From Poecilobothrus nobilitatus (Eukaryota; Arthropoda; Insecta; Diptera; Dolichopodidae): a stretch of DNA of 64,000 nucleotides. Positions 39,131-52,150 of the stretch are shown in pieces (within the stretch, counting starts at the first letter, position 1; each line of letters opens with the position of its first letter). Location of the stretch: positions 213,826,965 to 213,890,964 of the forward strand of contig OX352774.1 in the NCBI GenBank assembly GCA_947095535.1. The letters are read 5' to 3'. A program made the position numbers and the translations under genes. The notes below the pieces were generated by a model. That model saw nothing but the letters and a program-made list of their open reading frames with translations. It did not search any database and had not been told where the DNA came from.

Positions 39131-42100
39131 AAAACAACTTTTTTTTTTATGTGGCTTCGGTGACTTAAAGTTAGAATAAACCTATAGTTGTTGAAAATTG
39201 TTATAATATAAGTTTTGCTGAATATTTTTGCATTCTACGAAAACTTCAGTTAAGTAATACTTTCGAAATTAATACGGAAGGAAAAGAAAAATATTTGTTT
39301 TCTTACAATTGAAGAAAATGTCAAAATAGTTAAAGTTTCTAAAATTGTTTATTATCTTTTTTAAAAATAGTCGTCTTTATTACTATAAATATAACTAAGT
39401 TAACTAATCGAGTCTCGATGCTATGGAATAAAATTATTTCGCTTACATTACATTAGAAATTATTAATTGTAATTCTTTTGCATTTTGGCAGCATCAATAT
39501 TTTGTCTTCAATTTATAATTTCAATAACTGCGTCAACTGCAATAATGACACTATACCTAAATACTCGCGTAAATGAAACCTTAAGTAATTTAATTTATAC
39601 AATTTTTGAGGTCATTGATTTTCTGGTTAGAATTTAACGAAAAATCTCCCTCGAACTTTTTATAGTTAATTAAAGATTTAAATATTTTTCTAACTTAAAA
39701 TTTCTAAGATAATAAATTAAAAAAATATTTCCGTGTTCGTAAATTGGTGTATACAAAGAATAAAAGAAAAGAATCTAGAACAATAGGTTTTTAATATAGA
39801 TGGATTTTTTTTTTAGGTAATTAAATTCTTTGTTTAAGAAAATGTTTCCCGCAAAAAAAAAAATAAAAAAAAATAAAAAAAAAATATAGGTTATATTTAT
39901 CAAAACATTAAAGATTTTATTTCTTTCAAAAAGAGGGAGAGATTAATTATTTCTATGAATAGTTGTAGGATATATTTCATAGATATTATGTATCTATATA
40001 CCTATATAATATATAATTAATTTAAAAATAAAAATTCTCTCATATTCAATTATATTTATACTAATTTTTTTAATTATTTAAAAATGAAAAAAAAAAACAG
40101 AATACAATTAAAAATTTTATTTAAATAATTAAATAGTTCGCAAAATTTAAAGCTAAATGAGAGCTAAGTAGAACAGAGGTGTATTTGAAATTTTTTTTTA
40201 AGTTTTTTTTTTTTTCATCTTTTATAAAAACTATTAAAATTTTTTTTTATTTCCTATTATAATTATCATTTTCTTTTATGAGTTATGATATTTTATAATA
40301 ATTAAACATTTATTTTGACTAAAAGTAAGTTTACAAATTTAATTATCGCCTTTTTTTTACATTAATTTTTAATTTTTTGTTAGTAATTTTGATAATTTCT
40401 TTTTTGTCTATTATATTAAGGGATAATTTCGTGAAAAAAGAATTGTTCTTTTCTAAGTAACTATTTGATTAAAAATTTAATTATTAAAATTAATCTTTCA
40501 ATAACAAACAAATAACAAATAAGTAAATAGTCTAAATCGAGAATTTTTAAATCTAAATAATTTGATAATCAAAAGAAAAGAAAAAGAAACTTTAATAGAG
40601 TCGCAACCACTAGTTTTATCAATGGTGAAATTGAAGTTTGGTGAGAAATGAAATCTGATTTCTTAATCGGATATTTTTAGTTTTAATAAGATTAAATCGA
40701 GCACTGATTCCTCACTTTTTCTGACTGATGACATGAAAATTTTTAAAAAAATCTAAAGAAAAAAAATGAAAAGATGCTTTACATACTCGTATATATAACA
40801 TTATGGATGGTTCCCATTGTTTCTAAATTGCTTATAAGTCCTTTTTGCATTTTACATGAGAAAATTTCAAACGATATTTTAAAGTTTCGAAATAGTGGGA
40901 TATTAGAATACTAACAATGTGAAAGAGGGAGAAAAATTATTATATTTTTTTGGCAATTTTATGGTATACTTATTTATTTTTTGACAGATAAAATTTACAT
41001 AACCCTAAAATATTTATATACATATTATATATTTTATATGTTTAAGTAAACAAATAAAATTAAAAAAGTGAGAAGTATTATTATAATATATGTAGATAGA
41101 TTTATATTATAACTATATGTACCATTAATTATTATTTAAAAATATTGCACAATGCACAACAAAATTTTTATTTAAAATATATGTCACAAAAACAAATCCA
41201 AACAATTAATATCTAAAGTTCATCCAAAGAACAAAAAACAAACTTCAATATTCAAATGTCAAACGTTACAAACTTCAAAATATAATATTGTTATGTATTC
41301 AAAAAAAAATTAGAGTAGTATGAGAAAGTTTTTTGTGTAGAAATTAGAATACACATTTATTTTTGTATAGAATAATAATATCGGTCGTAGTTATATAGGA
41401 AAATATATTCAGAGAACATCTTCTAGTCAATATTTATTGTTACTCTCTATACTCTCTATTCTCGTCACTCTCTCTATTTATGCATGATTTTCTCGATATT
41501 TTATTTTTTGTCTTTATTACACAAATAAGTAGTATTTTTTGTATCTTTTGCCTATATTCTAACAAATTAGAAGCAGATATATCGGGATTCGGATTGCATG
41601 AAAATTAGACTTACGAGCACAAAAATGGTAGTTTTTAACTATTCGAGTACCTGTTTTATTTAAAAGTCTATTATCAGGATTATCCTGAAAAATAATCATG
41701 CAACTGACTTTGTAATTACTTTTAACAAAACTACAAAAAAAAAAACAAAAAATAAATACGAATAATTTCCTTGTAAATTTCTGTAGATACAAATACAACT
41801 ACTCTGAGACAGTTTATAAAATTAATTTTCTTTTTCAAGTAATTACTATGAAAAAAAAAACAACAATAAGTAAATGTTTATTTATATGTAATGTTAAAAA
41901 CTTATATATACATATATATACTTATTATATAAATAACTATATACATATGTACCTATTAAGTATATTTAAAAAAATGAAAAAAAAAATTAATAAAGATACT
42001 AGAACAAGATTTTTTCTCCTCCTTATTTTTAATTAATTTTAAGCCCTTATGTAAGTAAAAATATAATAGTTTTATAGTTGCGTTCTAAATTAATTAAAGA

Positions 42101-45100
42101 ACATAATATACGTAATTTTATATACACATATATGTATATATATATATATATAATTGCGTTTACGTATGATTTTTTTTTTTTTTTACAAATTGAATTAATA
42201 CTTGTATACCAATCTTAAGTTATTGTATCTAAGAGATTTTTTATTATATGTAAATTATATATATATAGCAATTAATATATACAGACATGTAACTATTGTT
42301 AATATTTTTAAATATAATAAAAATAAATATATTTTTATATATTAACTATATAATACATATATATATATATATATAATATATATAGATAATATTTGTATTC
42401 TTGTATTTAATCAGAAAAAAAAAATACATAATCAGATATAATAATTTCTATATAAATTAAAAATTTTGTATTTGAAGAAATATAACTAAGTAAGTACTGA
42501 CAAGAAAATAATATATACTTAGTAAATATAAGTAGTTACATATAAGTACATAATATAATTTTTTTTATTTTTTTTTATATAATAGTTAAATGCGTTTAGG
42601 TTTAATTTTATTTTTCTGTTACAAATTGAATTAAGATACCTATAAGTACATAGTTACATATTATATACCTAAATATAAATTACTTATAAATTGTATCTAA
42701 GAAATTTTTATATTTTTTTTTTTGTAAGATTTTAAAATAAACTTAACCTAATTTTTTTTCTTTTTTTTTTGTTAGAACCTATTAACCTACTTTTAATCAT
42801 AAATAAAGGTACTTAGTGATTTAATATAAAATTATATTAATTTTCTGAAGAATATATGAAATGTTAAAAAATAATTTGTACATAAGTATATAACTATAGA
42901 TTTTTATTTTATTTTTATTAATTTTAAAGAAAAATACTTAAAAAACAAACAGAATTATAAAAAAAAAAATTCTTATTTTGTGACATATACTTATAGAATT
43001 TACATTGAAAAATACCCCTTCCCAATTAAAAAATCTCGATTTAGATAAATTTTCGGGTTAAAAATCTCATTTTCCATTTTTTTCTGCAAATTAAAAATAT
43101 CTCCAATCAATAGCCTCAATTTAGTTAATAAATTTTTTTTTATAAATAAAATCTAATAAGAAATGGGAAAAATGATTAAATTAAGGCAAAGATTAAAGGT
43201 ACTGCGAAAATGCATTGTTTTATAACATCTAATAAAAATCAGAATAACCTACTTTTTTTTCCTGCTTAAAAGACTGATACACATGTTCTGAGACACCCTG
43301 TTATATTATTTTATTTATAAAATGTTTATTATTATATCAAGTGATTCAATTTATAAGTATAGCATATAAATAAATATTTGTATTTTAATATAAGTATAAT
43401 ATTTACTAATTAGGTACAAATATTTATTAAAGATTTATTCAAAATTAGAACATCATAATATTAAGTACTTATATTTGATTTCTAGGTTAATAAATTAATA
43501 TTCATATTAAGTATACAAATATTATATACATTCCAAACAAAAAGAAATTTAAATTTTGCATTTTAGAATATATTTTGATTTATAAAATATACATATAATT
43601 ACTTAATTATTATATGTACTTATATGTATATTTTAATAAGTATCTGAAATATTTAAAATGTATCTAAAGTTTAGTCTTAAAAAAGTCAATAAAAAAATTA
43701 CTCGATTTAATTTGAACTTCAACAATTATGATACATTTATAAAGAAAAATTTCTTAAATTAAAGTTTCCAAGACAGGTTTAAATCGTAATTGAGCTTTGT
43801 TGAGTTTTTTTTTTTTTCTTCGAGCTGAGATTTGTTGAGCTGAAAATAGTAAATGAAAACATGATTTTTTGCTTTTTTATATTGGTTAATTTTTTATTTA
43901 ATAATTTAAAATTTTTGATTACAGAGATGTTTTTTTTGTAGAAAAGAAGACTCGACTATTGTACAAACCAATTTGGAAATACTTCTAAAAAAGTGGGGTA
44001 GAGTAGCTTAATGAAATCATAAAGAAGTATCGTTGTAACGTAATAAGGAGTATCGTTGTACATAATAATGTCATAAAGTACCATTTCCTAATGCCATCAT
44101 TACGAAACTCCATCACTCCTTATTGGGAAGTACAACCAGCAAACAACTTATTTTTATAGTACATAGTTATTTGTAATTATTTTATTGTTAGTTTTTCATT
44201 TAAGTCTTTTTCCAAAATTTCAAAAAAGATTTAGATGAATTCTTTGACATGTATCTAAAAAGTTTGCGAATTGAGAAGAGAGAATGCTATCATCGTGTTA
44301 TAAATCCTGGCGAAACTTAATATCAACTTTTAATGAATAAGTCGGTTCTCCTAAATTTAGAAGTTGCACTATACACCTCGGGTTTAGTCATTACTTATGC
44401 GTTAGCTCAGCCTTCATCAATAAAAAAAAACGTGTTCTTAATAAAATTTGGTATTTCTAAAAAAATTATAGGTACTTATCTCAGTAATTATAAAAATTAA
44501 TTTGAAAATATGCTGATCAGAAGTACATTTATTAAGAAATATGTTAATTCGGTTCTAAATTTACGTTATAGCTGTCATTAAACAATTACATAAATTAAAT
44601 AATGGAGAAAATTTTAATAGAAAATCTAACCAAAAACCAATTTAATTAAAATAATTACTTAAGTTATTAAGTAAATAAAAAAAAAGGCACTTTAGCACAT
44701 AATTAAGTATAGATAAAAATGAAATTTAAATTTTTTATTCAAATATGAATTAGTACATATACTTATATATTATATTATATTAGTTTACGAGTACACATAT
44801 ATATACGTATTAAAAAATGCCAAAAAAAACTTCAAAACGTGGTTTTCAATTATCACAAAACCGATATAATTCAAATTAATAAATTGTGATTTTTTCAAAA
44901 ACTTTTGAACTTGAATAAATAATATAATACTTAGGTATACGTAACTATATATATATATATATATGTGTGTGTGTATTAGTAACCATAAGATAATCGTGAT
45001 TTATATGATAATCGATTGTGTTTATTTTTTGCTTATTTTTATATTTTGCGATATTATTTCATCGCACAATATGTAATATGATACTGAGCTCAATTTTTTG

Positions 45101-45160
45101 TACCCGTATACGAACGTAGTTTTTAAAGTATAATAAATTTGTCATTACGTTTGCGATACG

Positions 45161-45325
45161 TTAAAGCAAACGAGATATGGGGTTGAATGCATAAAACTGA
45201 ACTTCAACTTAAATCTCATTTTTTCACACAAAAGCTACGTTTGAACTTAAAAAATTATTCGAAAAACTTAGATTTAAGTTCAAACTCAGTTTTATGAATT
45301 CGACCCCATATCTCGTCTTCTTTAA
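45161..45325. mobile_element. hairpin MITE, family R3 copy 1
   Basis: The two arms (about 45161-45216 and 45270-45325) are imperfect inverted repeats of roughly 56 bp. The left arm reads CGAGATATGGGGTTGAATGC then ATAAAACTGA...ACTTAAATCT, and the right arm is its complement with few mismatches. The loop is about 53 nt. The arms share ATAAAACTGA and the (AC)T(T/C)AAATCT end with the element at 46825-46940. No coding capacity. Confidence 0.75.
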
Positions 45326-45534
45326 GGTATTCTTTTTTGTCAGAATTGAACTCTAAATCTATTAAGCCATATACGTCCGTACAATAACTCAAAAAATAAA
45401 GGAGGTATTCTAAAATTTTTATCATTTCATTTTTGTACAATTGTTAGTTTTGCTATTAAAATTCAGCAGGTTGCTGCGTCGGCAGGCAGGTTGGGTCGGC
45501 ACTTATATAAAATTTGGTTGGTATAGAGCAGCAC

Positions 45535-45842
45535 GATCAGATAAATGAAATTTTCTAAAAATATTATCAAGTTTTTATGACAATAACTTCTATGAAGTTA
45601 GGTTTCTTTAACACAACAGGTTCGGATAGCTTGCATTTTTTGGAACTTAATTAAGCTAGACATTTGAAATTTTGTAAAAGGTGAACAAATTTTACGGTAA
45701 TAATTTCTTGTCAAATTCAGTTGATTTGGGGAAATAGGTTCTCGAATAGCATATAACTCAAAAATTTATATAAATGGATGTCGACACTTAATTAAGTCAG
45801 ATATCTTAAATTTTCTAAAAACTGATTAAGTTTTATAGAAAA
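45535..45842. repeat. three diverged tandem copies, about 120-140-bp period
   Basis: Blocks of the form (ACTTAATTAAG..AGA)..TTGAAATTTTGTAAAA..AAGTTTTA recur at about 45535-45595, 45645-45712 and 45786-45842, with considerable divergence. A GC-rich patch, GTCGGCAGGCAGGTTGGGTC, lies just upstream at about 45479. The wording resembles bodies of fly Helentron-type repeats, but no ends were found. Confidence 0.4.
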
Positions 45843-46824
45843 TGGAAATGGAAACTATGAAAACAACATATGTACATTATGTTCATGCGAGTATCTTATA
45901 GTTGACACAATATACTGTAGTACACTCTTCTTCGTTTGTGTTTTTTTTTTGTTTTTATATTATAGTAACTTTATAAATTTAAGTGATAATGATATTTATT
46001 AAGAATTTTATTTAAAAAAGTAAATAAAAGCACAAAAAAAAAAATTAGAATTAAAAAGAAAAAAAGATTACTCATATCATTATCTCAATGTTAAAAAAAA
46101 AAAAATGACTCTTTTGAGTTTTTAAAAATATGTGTCACAATAAAAAAAAAAGTAAATATTTAAGTATACGTAGGTATATATATAAATATATATAACTAAT
46201 CATAGTAAATAATATAAACATATAGTTAAGTATTTTGTTGGAATTTTTCCAAAATATTTAAAAAAAAAACCACATTATTTTGTGACGTTTTTTTTTTAAT
46301 GTTTTCTTTTTGAAATTATTGACAATAGCGTATTAAAAGAAACAGCTAATTAATTTGCTGTATTGTATTTAATGGATTAATTTTTTAATTTTTTTTTTTT
46401 TCCTTTGGCAAAATTGTCATTTGTGATGTTAATAACAATTTTTAAATTTAACGAGAAATTATTATTACTTATGTTCATTTTTTTTTTTTATAATTTTTAT
46501 CTTGTTTGTAATTTTTTCTGTTTCATATTTTTTCTGTATAAAAAGAAAAATCATAAATGTCACAGTTAAACAATGTTCACTTCTTTGTTTATTTATATAC
46601 ATTTTTTATTTTATTGTGTAATAAATGTTATTATGCAATTTTTCTTTTTTTATTTTATTGCGATAAGTAATTAAATATTTTTAGAAGAGTTTTTATAATT
46701 ATTGTGATCAATTTTTTTGATATAAGTAGTTAAATAATATAAATTTACTCAGAAAAGAAATTTAAGTACTTATTTAAATTAATAAATAAATTTATTTGTT
46801 ATTTGATATACATTATACGTATAC

Positions 46825-46940
46825 ATAAAACTGAGCTTGAACTCAAATCTAAGTTTTCCAAACAAAATCTACATCTGACCCCTTAGTTTTTCTATGCAAA
46901 TATGAGATTTGAGTTTTATTTTTTTCAAGCTCAGTTTTAT
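46825..46940. mobile_element. hairpin MITE, family R3 copy 2
   Basis: The left arm (46825-46850: ATAAAACTGAGCTTGAA + CTCAAATCT) pairs with the right arm (46905-46940), which has a 10-nt A/T insertion between its two blocks. The central CATCTGACCCC and the arm words link it to the copy at 45161-45325. Confidence 0.65.
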
Positions 46941-48146
46941 TTATTCCTCCAAATGTATGTATATTTATACATCTTGTACATTTATACATTTTGTACATCT
47001 TACTACTATTTTTTAAAATAGTTTACGTGCCCGATTGTTTTGCAATTTTAAATAAAGAAAGCTCGATGCATCGGAGCTATATACTGGTCAATATTGTCTT
47101 AAAAATATTTATATACATAAGTATTTATATATTTTTTTTTCTTAAGGGAGGTGAACATCTGCTAAGGACACCAAAACTCGCCATTAGTTAGATAATAATT
47201 CAAATTATTCATAAATATGTTTTACAGCGCTTATACTTCATTCAACTGCCTCAGTACATTTAGTTCCGAACTATTTTTTTTTAAAAAGAGAATTCTAACT
47301 AACGATTGATTCAATGCTTCAGAATATTTTGTTCTTAACAAAAAAAAAAATTTAGACAGAGAAAAAAATTTACTCCGCTCTTTTTAATGAATTTGTTTTT
47401 TTAAATGTGAGAAATTTTAAAACAAATTCTAAATGATGCAGGTTTCACCGCTTCGGACATTTTAGTTGCATTTATGCGCCCGCATTGTTATTATATGAAA
47501 ATATGAATTCTGTCATTTTTCAAATTTAGTTCGGAACTGTTTTTTTTTTCGGTAAAAAAGTTGATTTAACTTTATTTTTTTGTGCGAAACTCTTTTTCAT
47601 CTGTCATTTGTTGACATTATGCTGCAATATTCAAAAAAAAATTTGAAGAAAACAGACGCGGGTGAATTTAAAAATAAAAATACACAGTACTAAAAGTTAA
47701 ATAAGTGTTGCTTATACTAAAAATATTATATTTTTAGTTTTGAAATAAATTCAAAGGAGAGTTTTATTTTTTTTTTTTATAAATTTTAAAACGTCAAAAA
47801 ACGACATATCTAGTTAAGATTTTGTCCACAAAAAATTTTTTATTCGATTCATCAAATAAACAAAAATTTAAAATTATTTAATTTATAAATGCCATTTTCA
47901 AATTTCAGTTGTCTCAATTTTTTTCTTCTGCAGAAAAATGGTTTCTATTTAGAGAATTTTCGTTTTTTGAAATAGTTCAGAAGAAATATGCCGAAGCAGT
48001 GAACTAAGCATTAGAGATATAAAATTATCTACCAGGTCTTGATATGCTTTATGTAATAATGTAATGATATGGAAATGCGATTATAAATTTTAGTAAGTAA
48101 GTAAGTGATTTTTTTGTAAATAGTATGGTTTGGGTTACTATCACAA

Positions 48147-48580
48147 GCCTGTATTTCTTTTGACTGTATTTCATTTGCCACTATTTCATTTGCCTGTATT
48201 TTCATTTGCATGTATTTCATTCCAATAGTTATAAATTATATAAACCCCCGCTAAACAAATTATTGAAACTCTGATTTTGTAACCAACTCTAAAATCTCTC
48301 CTAACTCAGAATCTCACATATAGATATATATAAATATTCTGAAAAAAGCGTATTAACTCTGCTTTTGAATCCAACTCTAACATTTCTCCTAATTATCCAT
48401 AAAATTATGAAAAGATTTATCTAGGCAATGTTTATCATATATGGGAGTAGTGCATTGAATTATCAAAATTAATTTGGCCTTAGCTAATATTAATGAAATT
48501 CAAATAACCCTGCAAAATTCTCTATAACTCTGCAAAATACAGGCAAATGAAATACATTCAAATGAGCAAGAAATACAGGC
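48147..48580. repeat. repeat family R2, copy C, terminal inverted repeats with tandem units
   Basis: GCCTGTATTTCTT (48147-48159) and AAGAAATACAGGC (48568-48580) are perfect inverted ends. The left arm consists of about five tandem units of roughly 15 bp (TGTATTTCATTTGCC), 48149-48222; the right arm carries fewer complementary units. The core holds two tandem related blocks, GATTTTGTAACCAACTCT (48273) and GCTTTTGAATCCAACTCT (48361), each followed by a TCTCCTAA word. The same core word occurs in copies A and B. Confidence 0.6.
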
Positions 48581-49086
48581 ATATGACACGCTCCCTTGTG
48601 GTTTTAAGGAAAACAAAATTTAAATCCATTTCAAAAAAATGTTTCATACTTAGGTGAAGAGTTTCCTTATTTTTATTTATGTTTTTCTTATCTTTTTAAA
48701 ATTTTAAGACGTATCGAAACAACTTAAAAAATATTTATAAAATAAAATTAGAATAAAATAGTTCGCGTAACTTAATTCTGTAGGATATTAAGGTAGACAC
48801 AAGTACTCTTAACATTCTTTTATCATGTTCGATTTTAGTTATTAGTTTTCACAAAAAAATATTTAACTGTTCAAAATTAAATTTGAAAACATTTTTTTAA
48901 AATTATATTGCTATCAATTTTTTCATGGTATAAGTAAGTATATGAAATTATTTAGATTCGGTAACATTGATTTTTATTTTGAAAATACCATAAATATAGC
49001 ATTGATATCTGATTTTCATATTTAAGTAAACTAATTAAAAATTAATTGCTTCTCAATTAATATCAAGGACAACTGATATATTATTG

Positions 49087-49090
49087 AATA
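49087..49090. other. target-site duplication, left copy (AATA)
   Basis: AATA immediately precedes the 5' LTR and is repeated immediately after the 3' LTR at 61438-61441. The next base on each side differs, so the duplication is 4 bp, a length used by Ty3/gypsy integrases. Confidence 0.85.
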
Positions 49091-51763
49091 TGTGACGGTG
49101 GCAGAACATTATTCAATAATGGTTAAATAATTTTTTTAAATATTTATACATATAACTTTTGTTAATTGTAAAAATTTATTTGATTCTAAAAATTCATTTA
49201 TTTACATAAAAAATTTACTATCGAAATTCACCTTTTTTTAAATAATTTTCTATTAAAAAAAAAAAAAAATTTTTTTTTGGTTCATTCTTTAATTTTAATA
49301 TATAACTTTTTTAGTTCAACAATCTGTTTAATTCTAATTTCATCAGTTTGATTCAAACACATTCGAACGAATCACTTCTTCATTGATTCATCTTATTGGT
49401 TTACCAATGAATCACAATTTTCGCTTTTAATTTTTACCGATAATGGTTTATCGATTTACCGATTTTAGTAATGAAACATTTCTTGAATTGAAATACCGAT
49501 TGCAATTTTCAATGGCAACACGATTCATTTTTTTTATATGAGGGTGTTTATTAAAAAAAAAATTAATTTTTTTAAGCGGTTCCTTGCGAACAAAATTAAG
49601 AAACCCATCGGGTTTGTTTAAAAAAAAAAAAAAAAAAAAACATAACGAGATTTTAAAGAATTTTACCATATATGGTAAAATTCTAAATGGAAAAGGAAAA
49701 ACGGTTCCCTATTTTGTAAAACATTTTTTTGAAACGAAATTTGGGATCACTGAGAAAATAGATTTAGATTTAAAAGGATCTAAAATTAGGAGAAAAAAAA
49801 AAATATTTAAAAATATAAAAAAAAAAAGTTAGAAAAAGAAATAAAAACACTTAAAAAAAATAATTTTTGGGATAAAATTAAAATTAGAATTTTAAAAGTT
49901 ATAAAAGAAAAATTAGTTAAAATTAAAACAAGAAAAATTTTAGTTCTAGTGGATGAAAATTTAAAACAAAAGAAAAAAAATTTTAACAAAGAATTTAGAT
50001 AATTTTTGTTAAATGTTAGAACTAGAAAAAAAAATAAGAAAATTTTAACTAAAACTCTAACTTTCAAAAAAGTGAGAAAATAGTTATTAATTATTTTTTT
50101 TTAAGTACTAAAACGTTAATTTTAGTAAAAGTAAAATGTGGTTAACATGCAAAGAACATTTTTAAACAGATTATTTAAAATTGGAAAAATATTTAATTAT
50201 TAATTAGACAATATTAAAGTCAAACAAAAGAAAAAATTATAAAAACTAAAGAAAAAAAAACTCAATTAAGTTCAATTGTGAAAAAAAAATTAAATTCCTT
50301 AAAAAAAAAAAAAAAACAAAAAAAAAAAACTTAAGGATTAATAAAAATAAAAATTAAAAAAAAAAGGAAAAAAAACAAAAACTGAAAAAAAAGGAAAAAG
50401 AAAAAAAAACAAAATTATAAATTGATAGAAGTTCGTTATTTCGTTTTTTTGAACCATCAAATATGTATGTGGATACTGAAGGGATCAGAAGGATCAGGAA
50501 GATGAAGGAAATTTAGAAAAAAAAAGATAAAATTTATAAATTAGTTCTAAAAAAATAAATGATTTGTTTTTTTTGTGTTTATTTTTACACTATATTATGT
50601 CTATATTTTAGATTAAAGTATAAATTAAAATTTGATAAAAAAAAAATTTTTTAAAATTAAATTCTTAATAGCCAAATTGTTCCAGCAGCAGGCCTGATGC
50701 AGAGAATAATTTTGGGTAAGTTATTTTATGTTATTCTTTATTGTGCCATAAATATCTAGTTTTTTTTATCATATTTTTTTTATATATATTGAATAAAATT
50801 TAAAATTTAAAATTTAATAAAAAAAAAAAAAAGGTTTTTTAAGAAAAAATATTAATCTATGTTAGTAGGTACTTAACTTAATTTTTTTTATATATAAGAA
50901 AAAAAAACATTCCAAGTTAAATTGTTTTTTTGTTAATTTTGTTAAATTGTAATTTTCATTTGCAATTTCTTTTAATTTTTTTTTTAATAAAAATATAAAA
51001 AAAAAATTCTGATCATATGTTTAAGATGAAATTTGTTTAAAAGGTCATTGAACTTAAGTTAATAAAATAATTAATCGAATATTATAATATTGGGAAAATT
51101 TTTTTTTTTAATTTTTATGATCCCAAATATAATTTTGTTTTATGACCTGGATTTTGTTGTTGTTTTCAATGTAATATGTAAGTGATTTGAAAGAAATAAA
51201 TTTAATAAAATAAAGAAAAAAAAGGTACATACAATTTTGTTATTGTAAATTTAGAAAAAAAATCTTATAACATTTGATTTATTTAGGATGGAGTAAAAAA
51301 TAAATAAATTAAGTAATTAATTAATTAAGAAAAATGATAAATATGTTTTGTTAAACCCAAAGCATAATTTAACCTAGGTAGGGGGAATTTTATCAAGAGT
51401 GGGTTACCTAAAGTTTCCCGTGGAGGGGTAGGTAACATGGTTGGGAAGGGCCAGGGAGGATATATCAGAGATCCTTTCCTGAGTGGATGATTTTTTTTTT
51501 CGTCAAGCATATGATTTAATGCCTTTTCTGTAAATTTATATTTTTTTTTTGTACTGGTTTGTTGTGATTTTTTTTTTTTGTTCATTTTGTTAAATATAGC
51601 ACGCAGATGGTAATGATGTAACTCTAGGTGAAGAGCAAGAACCCCACCCCAATCCGGCGAGCTAAGCCTATACACAAGACGTGCTATAGCTCATTCATCT
51701 AGGATCATTTCAATTAATGTGGTGGAAAAGTGTACATGTTAAGTTGAATGAAAATTCATTACA
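49091..51763 (+). repeat. 5' LTR, 2,673 bp
   Basis: Starts TGTGACGG and ends TCATTACA; identical in length to 58765-61437. A cluster of TGATTCA/TGAATCA-type heptamers (49349, 49368 as CGAATCA, 49384, 49408) and an ATTGGT/ACCAAT inverted pair in the first 350 bp could be U3 control sites. The middle is very A-rich. A consensus splice donor, GGGTAAGT, lies at about 50715, soon after CAGCAG. The last 400 bp are GC-richer and contain TATAGCACG (51595-51603) pairing with CGTGCTATA (51680-51688). Frames of 73, 82, 86 and 116 codons in the LTR show no protein-family features and are not called. Start site and poly(A) site were not located. Confidence 0.97.
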
Positions 51764-51772
51764 ATAATAAAA

Positions 51773-51790
51773 TGGCACCCAACGTGGGGC
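51773..51790 (+). promoter_or_regulatory. primer-binding site (tRNA-Lys type)
   Basis: TGGCACCCAACGTGGGGC begins 9 bp after the 5' LTR. It matches the complement of the 3' end of tRNA-Lys(CUU) as I recall it, except for A at the fifth base where G is expected. That substitution would pair with a tRNA carrying U72, so either an A1-U72 isoacceptor is used or there is one mismatch. The site ends inside a small hairpin, GCACG-AAT-CGTGC (51789-51801). Confidence 0.85.
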
Positions 51791-52150
51791 ACGAATCGTG
51801 CAAAGGTGGGTCACGAAAAGTCGCAGTGTTCGAAAGCTGAGGAGCTCAACGCCTGCACGGCAAGTAGTTCAAACCTTTACGGTTATTAAAGTCCCGCGTA
51901 AAAGAAACCTTTACGGTAATTCAATTCTTTTTTTTATTCTGTCTTATTTTATTTTTTTGTTAATTTGGAAATATTGTTTGGGTTTAGTTTACTTTTCTGG
52001 AATTCAAATTTAATAGGTTATTATGTATAACTATTAACATTTGACCGAAAGGAAAACTTAACTTTTAAACAATAGAGTTCCAACTTTAATATTATATCAT
52101 GGTGAAATAGTTGAAGTTTGGAATTTTGGAATTAATTAGATGAACTATCT

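Larger units (their letters stand above)
34266..45160. other. AT-rich non-coding stretch
   Basis: No supportable gene. It contains a 35-bp tandem repeat at 37888-37988 and an R2-like fragment at about 38930-39130. A TTAATTTAAAGATGT direct repeat lies at about 35302-35340. At 44024-44068 a 23-bp near-duplication (GTATCGTTGTA) has an inverted ACTCCTTATT at 44115-44124. Many (TA)n tracts are present, for example 42357-42375. Confidence 0.5.

Noticed and set aside
41650..41700. 34-nt exon-like segment on the minus strand after TTATTTTTCAG
   Set aside because: Weak donor (GTACTC) and too short to judge coding content.
49448..50067. Lysine- or phenylalanine-rich frames of 73-86 codons in the LTRs, present twice
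   Set aside because: They come from A/T runs on opposite strands of the LTR, overlap each other and show no protein-family motif; duplication only reflects the two LTRs.
51325..51675. 116-codon minus-strand frame at the end of the LTR (again at 60999-61349)
   Set aside because: The GC-richer LTR end gives a longer frame by chance; it runs antisense to the element and no domain is recognisable. Kept only as a low-probability antisense ORF.
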